A stretch of DNA of 64,000 nt from Alphaproteobacteria bacterium (GCA_020632875.1 JACKET010000023.1:48175-112174), one strand, 5' to 3'. Shown: positions 19,632 to 28,043, counted from the first letter of the stretch. Made by a program: numbers and translations. The notes: generated from the letters alone by a model not told the origin.

Positions 19632-21161
19632 TCAGTCGAACCAGCTGAAGAAGCGCGGGAGCTCGGCGCGGCGCTCGGGGGGTAGCCACTCGAAGTTGAT
19701 GCCGCGGTCGCTGACCTCCCAGTACTCCTGGTCGGTCACCGCTTCGAGCTCGGCGCGGATGGACTGGATGCGCTCGCGCCGCTCGCCGCGCATGTCGCGG
19801 AAGATGCGGCGCGCCGACGCCTCGTCGCCGTGGGCGAGGTAGTGCGTGGCGAGCTTGATCTGCGCCTTGCGCACGCCCCGCAGCGAGGCCTCCTGGGTCT
19901 TGCCGCCCTCGGGCTCGCGGTCGAGCTCGAGGAAGATGCCGACCAGCATGTGGTCGTGGCACTCGAGCTTGTTGACGTGCACGCGCTCGAGCAGGCTGCA
20001 CAGGTCGTACGCCGCGACCTCGAGGATGAACCCCGTGTTCATCGCGAACGCGAGCTGCCCGTAGAACCGGATGTGGACCGCGACCTCCATCAGGCGGTCG
20101 TAGTCGCCGACCTCGAGGAAGTCCTCGGCCAGCACGCGGTACTCGTTGAGCAGGTTGTACGAGGTGCGCACGTCGTGGGCGTTCAGCGAGGCCCGCAGGT
20201 ACGTGTTCAGGAACCGGATCGACTGCGCCACGGACGGCTGATCGCCGCTGTGCCACGCGTCCATCGCGAGGCGCCGGGTCTGGATGCCGACGAGGTGGTT
20301 GATGTCGCGCATCCGGTTCGCCGCCGCGCCGAACACCGTCTGGTACTGGCGCAGGACCTTCATCTCGACCCACGTGCGCCGCTCTTCGAGCGCGACGACC
20401 ATCGCCTCGTGCAGCGCGACGAAGTCCTGATCGTTGGTCGCGAGGAACCGGCTGTCGAACCACTGCGGCGGGCAGCCGGCCTTGTGGGCGATGGCGAAGC
20501 GCGCGACCTCGGCGAGCGCGTTGACCGTGCTGATCGCGATCGGCTTGTCCTTCGTGTCGATGCTGTTGAGCGTGATGTCGCCGAGCTGCTCGATGCCCAG
20601 CAGCACGTCGTGGCGCGCCCGGTCGACGGCGCCCCCGTGTGCCGCATCGTCGATCGCGCTCGTCGTGCGGGACTGCAGGCTGTTCACGATCTGCGTCGGG
20701 GTCAGGAAGTCGAAGACGTACACGAAGTACGGGAGGATCCCGAGCAGCGAGAGCGTCATGAGCCCCGTGCTCGCCCACACCATGATGAGCGGGTGGTGGC
20801 CCGAGTACAGGCTCATGTTCACGAGCAGCACGACGACCGTCGTGACGACGAAGAACCCCATCACCAGCTGGTTCACGCGATCGTGGACGAACAGCTCCGT
20901 GATGCGCGGCGTGTACCGGTTCGCCGCGAGCTCGACGATGATCGCGACGACGGTGATCGCGATCCCGAGGATCCCGACGGTCACCTCCGAGAAGCTCACC
21001 AGCGTGTCGGCGGTGCCGGGCTCGGCGAAGAGCGCCCAGGGCGCGTGTTCGAGCGTGCCGAAGTCGATCAGCCACAAGAGGGCGTAGGTGCCCAGGCTGA
21101 CCGCCGAGACGACGGCCAGCGCGATGAGCGCTTGGAACACCGAGGCGCGGGGGCCGGCCAT
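19632..21161 (-). CDS. DUF2254-like integral membrane protein
   Basis: 509 aa. Four membrane helices lie in the N-terminal third (about 9-31, 58-80, 100-122, 128-150), with RYTPRI between helices 2 and 3 as in predicted DUF2254 membrane proteins. A long cytoplasmic helical domain (150-509) follows, including WHSGDQPSVAQSIRFLNTYLRAS-type helices. The family has no established function. It is transcribed divergently from the OmpA gene at 21209, with 47 bases between the starts, so the two probably share a promoter region. Confidence 0.85.
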   Translation of the reverse strand: MAGPRASVFQALIALAVVSAVSLGTYALLWLIDFGTLEHAPWALFAEPGTADTLVSFSEVTVGILGIAITVVAIIVELAANRYTPRITELFVHDRVNQLVMGFFVVTTVVVLLVNMSLYSGHHPLIMVWASTGLMTLSLLGILPYFVYVFDFLTPTQIVNSLQSRTTSAIDDAAHGGAVDRARHDVLLGIEQLGDITLNSIDTKDKPIAISTVNALAEVARFAIAHKAGCPPQWFDSRFLATNDQDFVALHEAMVVALEERRTWVEMKVLRQYQTVFGAAANRMRDINHLVGIQTRRLAMDAWHSGDQPSVAQSIRFLNTYLRASLNAHDVRTSYNLLNEYRVLAEDFLEVGDYDRLMEVAVHIRFYGQLAFAMNTGFILEVAAYDLCSLLERVHVNKLECHDHMLVGIFLELDREPEGGKTQEASLRGVRKAQIKLATHYLAHGDEASARRIFRDMRGERRERIQSIRAELEAVTDQEYWEVSDRGINFEWLPPERRAELPRFFSWFD

Positions 21162-21197
21162 GGCGCACCTTACTTCAAAGCGGGTAGGCTGGGGGCC

Positions 21198-21211
21198 GGA
21201 GGCCGCCTCTG
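21198..21211 (+). promoter_or_regulatory. Shine-Dalgarno GGAGG with CTG start codon
   Basis: GGAGG (21198-21202) is followed by six bases and then CTG (21209-21211). The frame has a stop at 21185 and no ATG, GTG or TTG between that stop and 21236. Starting at CTG gives a complete signal peptide (MFTLIALTALAQD), whereas the TTG at 21236 would remove it and has no ribosome site. Confidence 0.65.
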
Positions 21212-23047
21212 TTCACCCTGATCGCCCTGACGGCGTTGGCTCAGGACGACGCACACGGGTTCGATGCGCACGGGTTCTCGCTCGTCGCACACGATGCCGA
21301 CGTGCGCGACGGCCTCGTGCTGCAGCGCCCGGGCACGATGCGGGGCGGCTCGTTCTTCGCGGGGGGCGTGCTGTCGTACGCGAAGGCGCCCCTGGTGCTT
21401 CAGGATCCCGACACGAAAGAGCGCGAGATCGTGCTCGATCACGTGCTCGCGGCGAACGTCTCGCTCGGTGGGGCGCTGCACGAGCGGCTCCGGCTCGACG
21501 CGCTCGTGCCGCTGTTCCTCACGTCCACCGGGCCCGCGGGCGGCCAGGGCGTGGGCCTCGGCGACATCCGCCTCTCCGCGCTCGCGATGGCGCTCATCCC
21601 CGAAGACACGCGCGGCTGGGGCCTCGGCCTCGTGCCGTGGGTCGAGCTCCCCACGGGGGTCGACAGCGAGTTCCTCGGCCAGCGCGCCGTCGCGGGCGGC
21701 GTCCTCGCGGCCGGCACGCACGAGTGGGATCGCGTCACGGCCACCGTGAACGTCGGCGGTCGCTTCACGCCGCGCACGGTCATGCGGAACCTCGAGAACG
21801 CGGATGCCGTGGTGGCCGGCGTGGGCGGCGCGTTCAGCGTCACGCCCGACGTGGGCGTGGGCCTCGAGGTGCGCGGCGACCTGCCCATCGTGAAGGCCGA
21901 CGTCCCCGGCACGGGCAGCCCGTGGGAGGCCGTGGGCAGCGTGCGGCACGTGCGCCCGAACGGCGCGTTCCTCTCGGGCGGCGCCGCCATGGCGCTCACC
22001 ACCGGGGCCGGCGCGGCGACGTTCCGCCTGTTCCTCGGCGGCGGGTTCGGCGCGCACATCGACGACTTCGGTCCCCGCGATCGCGACGGGGATGGCATCG
22101 TCAACCGCGACGACGCGTGTCCCGACGAGCCCGAGACCGTGAACGACTACCGCGATGCGGATGGGTGTCCCGACCACCTCCCCGCCCTCGCGATCACCGT
22201 GCGCGAAGGCGACGCGGTCGCGAGCGGCGCCTCGCTCGACGTGGCCACCGACGGGGCGCCCGTGTTCGCCGAGGTCGTCTCAGAGCCCACCACCGTCGAG
22301 GTCCGGCCCGGCGCGGTCGAGCTGCACGCGACGCGGGGCCCGTGCCTCGCGGGGTCGATGTCGCTCGAGGCGAGCGAGGATCGCGCGGTCGACCTGCCGC
22401 TGCAGCCCGTGAAGGATGCGCTGCTCCAGATTGCGGTCCGCACGCCCACTGGCGACCTCGTCCCGGATGCGAAGGTCGTGCTCACGCCCTCCGAAGAGAG
22501 TTGCCTCGCCGATCCGGTGGTGCTGGAGGGTGGGCGACACGCAGGGTACGTTGGGCCGACCACCTGGAGCATCACCGTGACGGCACCCGGCCATCATCCC
22601 TTCGAGACGGGCGTGATGATGGTCCCCGGCGGCGACGAGTCCGTGGTCGCATTGCTCACGCCGCAGGTGAAACTCGAGAAGGTCCGCATCGAAGAGACGG
22701 GCATCGTCCTGCTCGAGCAGGTGTTCTTCGACACCGGCCGCGCCACGCTCCGCCCGGGCTCGTCCGCGGTGCTCGACGAGGTCGTCGCGGCGCTCCAGAG
22801 CCTGCCGAGCCGCGGGGTGGTCGAGGTCCAGGGCCACACCGACAACGTCGGCTCCGATACGCTCAACGAGAAGCTGTCCCAGGCCCGGGCCGAGACCGTG
22901 CGCAAGTACCTCGTCGATCACGGCATCCCCGCCGATCGGCTCCGCGCGAAGGGCTACGGCGAAGCGCAGCCGAAGACCACGAACCGCACCCCCGAAGGCC
23001 GCCAGGCCAACCGGCGCGTCGAGTTCGTGTTCGTGGAGGCGCCGTGA
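21209..23047 (+). CDS. OmpA-family outer-membrane protein, probable CTG start
   Basis: 612 aa from the CTG at 21209 (see its ribosome-site entry). Signal peptide 1-10 ending ALA-QDD, beta-barrel-like region (about 25-285), one and a half thrombospondin type-3 calcium repeats (about 290-322: DRDGDGIVNRDDACPDEPE), two beta domains of a carboxypeptidase-regulatory-like kind (about 330-490), and a C-terminal OmpA domain (about 494-612: VFFDTGRATLRPGS, VQGHTDNVGSDTLNEKLS, NRRVEFVF). It is an outer-membrane to peptidoglycan anchor, paralogous in plan to the 10015 gene. The stop overlaps the next GTG, so it is coupled to the repeat lipoprotein. Confidence 0.9.
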   Translation: MFTLIALTALAQDDAHGFDAHGFSLVAHDADVRDGLVLQRPGTMRGGSFFAGGVLSYAKAPLVLQDPDTKEREIVLDHVLAANVSLGGALHERLRLDALVPLFLTSTGPAGGQGVGLGDIRLSALAMALIPEDTRGWGLGLVPWVELPTGVDSEFLGQRAVAGGVLAAGTHEWDRVTATVNVGGRFTPRTVMRNLENADAVVAGVGGAFSVTPDVGVGLEVRGDLPIVKADVPGTGSPWEAVGSVRHVRPNGAFLSGGAAMALTTGAGAATFRLFLGGGFGAHIDDFGPRDRDGDGIVNRDDACPDEPETVNDYRDADGCPDHLPALAITVREGDAVASGASLDVATDGAPVFAEVVSEPTTVEVRPGAVELHATRGPCLAGSMSLEASEDRAVDLPLQPVKDALLQIAVRTPTGDLVPDAKVVLTPSEESCLADPVVLEGGRHAGYVGPTTWSITVTAPGHHPFETGVMMVPGGDESVVALLTPQVKLEKVRIEETGIVLLEQVFFDTGRATLRPGSSAVLDEVVAALQSLPSRGVVEVQGHTDNVGSDTLNEKLSQARAETVRKYLVDHGIPADRLRAKGYGEAQPKTTNRTPEGRQANRRVEFVFVEAP

Positions 23048-24495
23048 CCCGCGGGCTCCCCCTGGTCCTGGCCCTCGCGCTCGGCGGCTGCGCCGAGGAT
23101 CCGTACGGCGACGGCGATCCCGAGCGTCGGCGCGCCCACCCGGGCCTCGCCGCGCTCACCGACACGGGCTTCCCCACCGGCGACACCGCGGGGCCCGCGC
23201 CCGGCGACACGTCCGTCCCGTCCGACTCGGGCGGGGGCGGCATCGACACCGACCCGGGCGACTCGGGGGGGCCGGGCGGTGGCATCGGCGATTCCGGGCT
23301 CGGCGGGAATTCCGGGCTGTTCGGCGACTCCGGGCTCGGCGGGAACTCCGGGCTGTTCGGCGACTCGGGGCTGTTCGGCGGCAACTCCGGGCTGTTCGGG
23401 GACTCCGGGCTGTTCGGGGATTCGGGGCTGTTCGGGGATTCGGGGCTGTTCGGGGATTCGGGTTCGACGGACTCGGGTTCGACGGACTCTGGCTCGACGG
23501 ACTCTGGCTCCAGCGATTCGGGCTCGACGGATTCGGGCTCGACGGACTCTGGCTCCAGCGATTCGGGGTCCACGGACTCTGGCTCGACGGACTCTGGCTC
23601 CAGCGATTCGGGCTCGACGGACTCGGGTTCGACGGACTCTGGCTCCAGCGATTCGGGCTCGACGGATTCGGGTTCGACGGACTCGGGTTCGACGGACTCG
23701 GGTGACACGGGTGGGTCCGACTCGGGTGGAGACTCCGGCGGGTCCGATTCGGGCGGGGACTCTGGCGGGTCCGACTCAGGAGGAACCGACTCTGGCGGGG
23801 ACTCTGGCCTGTTCGACTCCGGTGGGTCCGATTCGGGCGGGGATTCTGGTGGGTCCGACTCGGGCGGGTCCGGCCTGTTCGACTCGGGACTGTCGGACTC
23901 CGGCAGCGACTCGGGCGGGGACTCCGGGAGCTCGGACTCGGGCGGGTCCGGCCTGTTCGACTCGGGACTGTCGGACTCCGGCGGCGACTCGGGCAGCTCG
24001 GACTCGGGCGGGGACTCCGGCCTGTTCGACTCCGGTGGGGACTCGGGCAGCTCGGACTCGGGCGGGGACTCCGGCCTGTTCGACTCGGGCGGCGATTCCG
24101 GTGGGGACTCGGGCAGCTCCGACTCGGGTGGGGACTCCGGCCTGTTCGATTCGGGCGGCGATTCCGGTGGCGACTCGGGCGGGGACTCCGGCCTGTTCGA
24201 CTCGGGCGGCGATTCGGGCGGGGACTCCGGCGGCGATTCGGGCGGGGACTCCGGCGGCGATTCGGGCGGGGACTCCGGCGGCGACGCGGACACGGATGCC
24301 GACACCGACACCGACGCGGATACCGACACGGACACCGATTCGGACGCGGACACCGACACCGACCCGTTCCCGCCGCCTCCGGACGACGACGACGCGTACT
24401 TCCGCGGCGGCTGCGCGTGCGACGCGGGCGGAGCGCCGGCCGGCGGGCTGCTCCTCCTGCCCGGCCTGCTGTTCCTGGTACGGCGCCGACCCTAG
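23044..24495 (+). CDS. Asp-Ser-Gly repeat lipoprotein with MYXO-CTERM-like tail
   Basis: 483 aa. GTG start overlapping the OmpA stop. The lipobox is LGGC (Cys16). A low-complexity array (about 79-415) is built from DSG units in blocks: GLFGDS, STDSG/SSDSG, GGDSG/GGSDSG and SGLFDSG. An Asp/Thr stretch (about 416-442) and a Cys-containing tail GGCACDAGG follow, then a hydrophobic helix and RRRP, as in MYXO-CTERM sorting tails. The protein is highly acidic and probably an extended, calcium-binding surface stalk. The coding DNA is itself tandemly repeated and likely to vary in length. Carrying both anchors is unusual. Confidence 0.85.
   Translation: MTRGLPLVLALALGGCAEDPYGDGDPERRRAHPGLAALTDTGFPTGDTAGPAPGDTSVPSDSGGGGIDTDPGDSGGPGGGIGDSGLGGNSGLFGDSGLGGNSGLFGDSGLFGGNSGLFGDSGLFGDSGLFGDSGLFGDSGSTDSGSTDSGSTDSGSSDSGSTDSGSTDSGSSDSGSTDSGSTDSGSSDSGSTDSGSTDSGSSDSGSTDSGSTDSGSTDSGDTGGSDSGGDSGGSDSGGDSGGSDSGGTDSGGDSGLFDSGGSDSGGDSGGSDSGGSGLFDSGLSDSGSDSGGDSGSSDSGGSGLFDSGLSDSGGDSGSSDSGGDSGLFDSGGDSGSSDSGGDSGLFDSGGDSGGDSGSSDSGGDSGLFDSGGDSGGDSGGDSGLFDSGGDSGGDSGGDSGGDSGGDSGGDSGGDADTDADTDTDADTDTDTDSDADTDTDPFPPPPDDDDAYFRGGCACDAGGAPAGGLLLLPGLLFLVRRRP
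23278..24290. repeat. in-frame tandem repeat array (DSG codons)
   Basis: About 1 kb of short direct repeats with units of 9, 15, 18 and 21-30 bases, all multiples of three, for example blocks of the form GACTCTGGCTCCAGCGATTC and GGCGGGGACTCCGG. Copies are near identical within blocks, which implies recent slippage or recombination. Changes in copy number would keep the reading frame. Confidence 0.85.
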
Positions 24496-24520
24496 CCGCG
24501 CGTCGGCATCCGGAGTGTCG

Positions 24521-24570
24521 AACGATCGACCGATGTCTCTGTGGGGTCAGACCCCAGAGAGACATCGGTC
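24521..24570. repeat. palindromic repeat, copy 1
   Basis: A 43-base palindrome (24528-24570): 21-base arms starting GACCGATGTCTCT and ending AGAGACATCGGTC, one mismatch, one-base centre in TGGGGTC-A-GACCCC. Direct copy at 24667. TGGGGTC/GACCCC palindromes are typical of REP-like elements mobilised in trans by Y1 (RAYT) transposases; that origin is inference. The 96 bases between the copies show no gene. Confidence 0.7.
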
Positions 24571-24666
24571 TGCCTCGCAGGGCGCCATGCCGCGCCGATT
24601 TTCGTATTCCGAAGCGGCGGATGCGCTTCGCGTGCCTTCGGTGGCGAGGCGTCTGGCGCGCGGCCA

Positions 24667-24710
24667 AACGATCGACCGATGTCTCTGTGGGGTCAGACCC
24701 CAGAGAGACG
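24667..24710. repeat. palindromic repeat, copy 2
   Basis: Same sequence as 24521-24564 in direct orientation; the right arm breaks off after GAGAGAC, directly against the stop codon of the sulfatase-like gene on the minus strand (24711-24713). The hairpin sits where a terminator for that gene would be. It lacks a T-tract. Confidence 0.7.
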
Positions 24711-26375
24711 TCAGGGGCGGCCGCGCCACCCTCCGCGCAGGCTCTGCAGCCGCCAGCGCGTGCCGGCGAGGGAGTCGCGCGCCATCGCGTCGAGGGTCGA
24801 CACCCGCAGATCGTCCGGAAACCACCGGACCACGGGGCCGATCAGGCGCACGGCCGGCTCCGGCTCGTCGATCTCCAGGTACCAGGTCGCCAGCGCCAGG
24901 CGCGTGTCGATGTGCCGCGGGTGGGCCGCCAGCACCGCGTTGGCCTGCTCGAACGCCTCGCGCCACGCCCCCCGCTGCCAGTGCACGCGCGCGACCAGGA
25001 GCCGTGCGTCCGGGTCGCTGGCCGTGCGCAGGCCCTCGACCATCGCCTCGTCCACGGGGATCTCGTGGTCCAGGTCCATCTGGAGCTGCACGCGTGCCGC
25101 CATGCCGGGGTCCGCGAGCCACAGCCGGGCGTGCAGATCGTCCACGCCGGACGTGTCGCGGTACCGTGCGCACCGGATCCGTGCGGCCAGCGCGGCCGCG
25201 TGGCCCGGGCGGTTCTCGAGGACCCGGTCGAACCACGGCTCCGCGAGCGCGGGCTCCCGGAGCTCGAGCGCCGCCATGCCGATGCGGTAGGCCAGGGCGT
25301 CCGAAGGCGACCGGTCGTAGCGGTCCACCAGGAGGTCGAGCGCGGCGTGCGGCCGGCCCTCGCGGTGGAGGAGCTCCGCGCGCAGCAGATCGCCGGTCGG
25401 CGTGATGCCCACCCGCCGCTCCACGTGATCGAGCGCCTCGCGCGCCTCGCGCAGCCGGTTGGCCGACAGCGCCTCGTGGGCGTCGCGCAGCAGCTCGACC
25501 GCATCCCGTGGGACCCCGCCGGGCGCCGAGGCCAGCGGATCCGTCGGCAGTGCGTCGTCCGACCAGATCGGCTGGTCGAGCGGCACCATGTCGTGCACCG
25601 GCGGGAGCTCGGTCGGGCCGAGCTGGACGTGGTCTTCGGTACGCACGACCCGCGTCACCGGCCCACCGACCGTGAGCCGCGGCAGGGCCTCGAGCTGCAC
25701 GACCTCGTCGCTCCCGCCCTCGGGCAGCGGGACGCCCGGACCGAGCGGCTCGATGTCCGCGAGGTCGACCAGCGTGGCGACCACGTCGACGTGGCCCACG
25801 ATCTCGTCGTGGACCTCGCCCGGCGTGCACTCGGGGCAGATCCACGCGAGCGCGACGCCGCCGCCGCCCTCCACGACGGGCGTTCCGTCGGGCAGCCCGG
25901 TGAGGAACGCGTGCCCCTCGAGGTTCGCCGCGAGCCAGTCCTCGGTCGCCGCGGGATCGTCGTGGATCCACGTGAACGAGCGTGCGCCCCGGCCTGCCTG
26001 ACCCTTCGTGGCGAAGCCCCACGACTCGGACGGGTGCAGCGGATCCGCGCCGCCCACCACGCGCTGGGTGGACCACCCGGCCGCGGCGAGCGCGTCTGCG
26101 ATGGTCGGATCGGCGAGCGCGTGCAGCGTGGGGTCGGTGAGCCCGTGCTGCTCGGGCGTGCGCCCCGTCAGCAGGCTGGCGAGCGCGGGCCGCAGCGGGG
26201 CGGCGTGCGCCCACGCATTGTCGAACCGCAGCCCCCGGTCGGCGCGCCCCAGCACCTCCTCGCCGTCGGTGAAGGTCGCCAGCAACACGGGCGCCCGGAA
26301 GTCCGGTGCCGCGCGCGACGGCACGCAGCCGGAGCCGGCACACAGCGCAAGCAGGGCGAGGGCGGTCGCACGCAC
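24711..26375 (-). CDS. degenerate sulfatase-fold lipoprotein with TPR C-terminus
   Basis: 554 aa from GTG 26375 (another GTG lies at 26384). A hydrophobic signal ends CAGSGC, a marginal lipobox. Residues about 28-255 resemble an arylsulfatase or alkaline-phosphatase-superfamily core: FDNAWAHAAPLRPALASLLTGRTPEQHGL matches the sulfatase signature region, and VGHVDVVATLVDLA matches the late core. However, the formylglycine Cys/Ser position is Leu61, the signature Arg is Leu65, and the N-terminal metal-binding DD is missing, so catalysis is unlikely. The C-terminal half (about 280-540) is TPR-like. It could be a binding or scaffold protein. Confidence 0.8.
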   Translation of the reverse strand: MRATALALLALCAGSGCVPSRAAPDFRAPVLLATFTDGEEVLGRADRGLRFDNAWAHAAPLRPALASLLTGRTPEQHGLTDPTLHALADPTIADALAAAGWSTQRVVGGADPLHPSESWGFATKGQAGRGARSFTWIHDDPAATEDWLAANLEGHAFLTGLPDGTPVVEGGGGVALAWICPECTPGEVHDEIVGHVDVVATLVDLADIEPLGPGVPLPEGGSDEVVQLEALPRLTVGGPVTRVVRTEDHVQLGPTELPPVHDMVPLDQPIWSDDALPTDPLASAPGGVPRDAVELLRDAHEALSANRLREAREALDHVERRVGITPTGDLLRAELLHREGRPHAALDLLVDRYDRSPSDALAYRIGMAALELREPALAEPWFDRVLENRPGHAAALAARIRCARYRDTSGVDDLHARLWLADPGMAARVQLQMDLDHEIPVDEAMVEGLRTASDPDARLLVARVHWQRGAWREAFEQANAVLAAHPRHIDTRLALATWYLEIDEPEPAVRLIGPVVRWFPDDLRVSTLDAMARDSLAGTRWRLQSLRGGWRGRP

Positions 26376-26411
26376 CGGAGGCACACCAGGGAGACGGGGA
26401 CAGGACGCTGT

Positions 26412-26434
26412 ACCGGGCGTACTATGCTCCCGGT
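26412..26434. promoter_or_regulatory. inverted repeat around a -10-like TACTAT
   Basis: ACCGGG (26412-26417) and CCCGGT (26429-26434) flank an 11-base core containing TACTAT (26420-26425). This lies between the divergent starts of the sulfatase-like gene and the cNMP-binding gene, so a bound regulator could control both. Prediction by pattern only. Confidence 0.35.
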
Positions 26435-26447
26435 CTCCGAGGTGCCC

Positions 26448-26972
26448 ATGTCCCTGATGCAAGACACGCTCTCGAACATCCCGCTGTTCGAGGGGCTGGA
26501 CTCCGGCGAGCTCGATCGCATCGCCGAGATCGGGCGTGTCGAGTACTTCCCGGCGGGCAAGACGATCCTCGAGGAGGGCGAGGCCGGTCCGCGCCTGCTC
26601 GTGATCCTCTCGGGCCGGGTCGACGTGCTGCGCGCCGACCCGAGCGGAGTGCAGCGGAGCATCGCCGTGTGCGGCCCCGGCGACGTGCTGGGCGAGATCA
26701 GCCTGCTGCTCGAGCTCCCGCGCAGCGCCACCGTCCGCGCGCTCGACGATCTCAAGTGCTTCACGATGGACCGCGGGTCCTTCCAGGACATGGTCGACGC
26801 GGGCGATCCCGCCGCGCTGAAGATGGGCATGTCGCTCGCGCGGTCGCTCGCGACGCGCATCCTCACCCTGAACACCAAGGTCCTGAAGCTGCTCGCCGAC
26901 ACCGAAGACGGCACCCGGCTGCACGACCGCTTCGAGTCCGAGCGCCAGACGCTCTTCCGCCTCTGGCCGTAG
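26448..26972 (+). CDS. cyclic-nucleotide-binding (CNB) domain protein
   Basis: 174 aa. The CNB beta-roll (about 12-125) is complete: IPLFEGLDSGEL, a phosphate-binding-cassette-like GDVLGEISLLLELPRSATVRA, and GRVDVL. The C-terminal part is a helical tail without a recognisable winged helix, so it is not a full CRP/FNR regulator; it may act as a stand-alone sensor or partner subunit. GAGG lies six bases before the ATG at 26448, which is preferred over the upstream ATG at 26424 inside the putative operator. Binding of cAMP or cGMP is not proven. Confidence 0.88.
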   Translation: MSLMQDTLSNIPLFEGLDSGELDRIAEIGRVEYFPAGKTILEEGEAGPRLLVILSGRVDVLRADPSGVQRSIAVCGPGDVLGEISLLLELPRSATVRALDDLKCFTMDRGSFQDMVDAGDPAALKMGMSLARSLATRILTLNTKVLKLLADTEDGTRLHDRFESERQTLFRLWP

Positions 26973-28043
26973 TCATCGCGTGCAGCCGTCGAGCGCCTCC
27001 CAGCCGCGCTTGACGTAGACCCCCGTGCGCCGTCCCCACGCGCCTCGCGCCGCCTCGGCCTCTTCGCGGGTCGGCCAGGGGTCGGGCGACACGATGAGGA
27101 AGCCGGCGTTCATCCCAGGGAAGCTCGCGCTCTCCCGGACGGACAGCGGATCGTCGTGGCGCCGCTGCATGCGCCGCATCCGGGCCTCGAGGAGCTCGCG
27201 GTCCTGCTCGATGTCCTGCGCGAGGATCAGGAACCACCCGTCGTCCCCCGCGAGGCGCCAGGCGCCGCGGTCCGCGAGGCGTCCGAGCGCCGCCCGCCCG
27301 CGGAGCGCCTCCCAGGCCTCGCCGTCCCACCGCCACACCGTCTGGCCGGGACGGGCCTCGCAGGCCGTGCCGTCCGGGGTGATCTCGCGATCGGCGTGCG
27401 CTACGATCCACGTCTCGCCGTCCGCCTCGGTCAGCGACAGGCGCGGCCCGCCGCCGCCGTCCAGCAGCCGCGGAGGCGCGGGGTCGATCAGCACGGCTTC
27501 GGTCCAGCCCTGCGGCGTGGCGCGCCGCACCACGACACGCGCCCGCGAGACCTCGCCCTCCCAGTCGGTCACGAGCACCAGGCGCACCGGGGACCCGAGC
27601 CCGTCCAGCACCTCCTCCTGGCGGTACGCGGCGGTCGCTTCGCAGTCCCCGATGGGTGTGACGGAGGGCGGCAGGCGCGCGCGAACGCCGTACCGCAGGC
27701 CCTCGCCGGGCGTCACGCCCACCGTGAGCACGGCGGCGTCCTGCATCAGGCGGCAGCCTTCCGTGCGGCTCCGGGTGAGGACGAAGCTGTACGCGCTGTA
27801 GCTCGCCGTCTCCCACCGCTCCGCGGGCGCCAGGGAGAGCGCCGCGCCTTCGCTGCACAGCCCGTCGACGAGCTCGGCCACGTCGCCGTCCGCGCGGTCG
27901 CGGGCGAGGCCGGGGAGGAGGTTCGGCTGGGTGACAGGGACGCGGTCGGGCGCGATGCGGGCATCCTCGAGCAGGCGGGCGGCGCGCTCGGGCTCGCAGA
28001 TCACCGGCGCCGCGAGAGCCGCGCCGAGCAGGGCGATCACCAC
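26973..28043 (-). CDS. secreted hypothetical protein with SPOR-like C-terminus
   Basis: 356 aa, GTG start at 28043 (a second in-frame GTG follows at 28040), overlapping the stop of the upstream HEAT-repeat gene. Signal peptide (about 1-14). The beta-rich middle contains several Trp and Cys residues. The last 85 residues have the pattern of a SPOR-like fold (FLILAQDIEQDRELLEARM ... GFLIVSPDPWPTREEAEAARG ... TGVYVKRGW), which elsewhere binds denuded peptidoglycan glycan. It forms a pair with the HEAT/glycine-rich protein and is probably made from the same mRNA. Confidence 0.78.
   Translation of the reverse strand: MVIALLGAALAAPVICEPERAARLLEDARIAPDRVPVTQPNLLPGLARDRADGDVAELVDGLCSEGAALSLAPAERWETASYSAYSFVLTRSRTEGCRLMQDAAVLTVGVTPGEGLRYGVRARLPPSVTPIGDCEATAAYRQEEVLDGLGSPVRLVLVTDWEGEVSRARVVVRRATPQGWTEAVLIDPAPPRLLDGGGGPRLSLTEADGETWIVAHADREITPDGTACEARPGQTVWRWDGEAWEALRGRAALGRLADRGAWRLAGDDGWFLILAQDIEQDRELLEARMRRMQRRHDDPLSVRESASFPGMNAGFLIVSPDPWPTREEAEAARGAWGRRTGVYVKRGWEALDGCTR

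Noticed and set aside
22863..24359. Minus-strand open frame encoding PPES repeats
   Set aside because: It is the antisense of the DSG array; repetitive codons keep all frames open. No ribosome site or start context.
24571..24666. Gene between the two palindromes
   Set aside because: Only 96 bases, no start with ribosome site, and flanking repeats in all frames.
26424..26426. ATG 26424 as start of the CNB-domain protein
   Set aside because: It lies inside the putative operator and has no ribosome site, whereas ATG 26448 follows GAGG at six bases.
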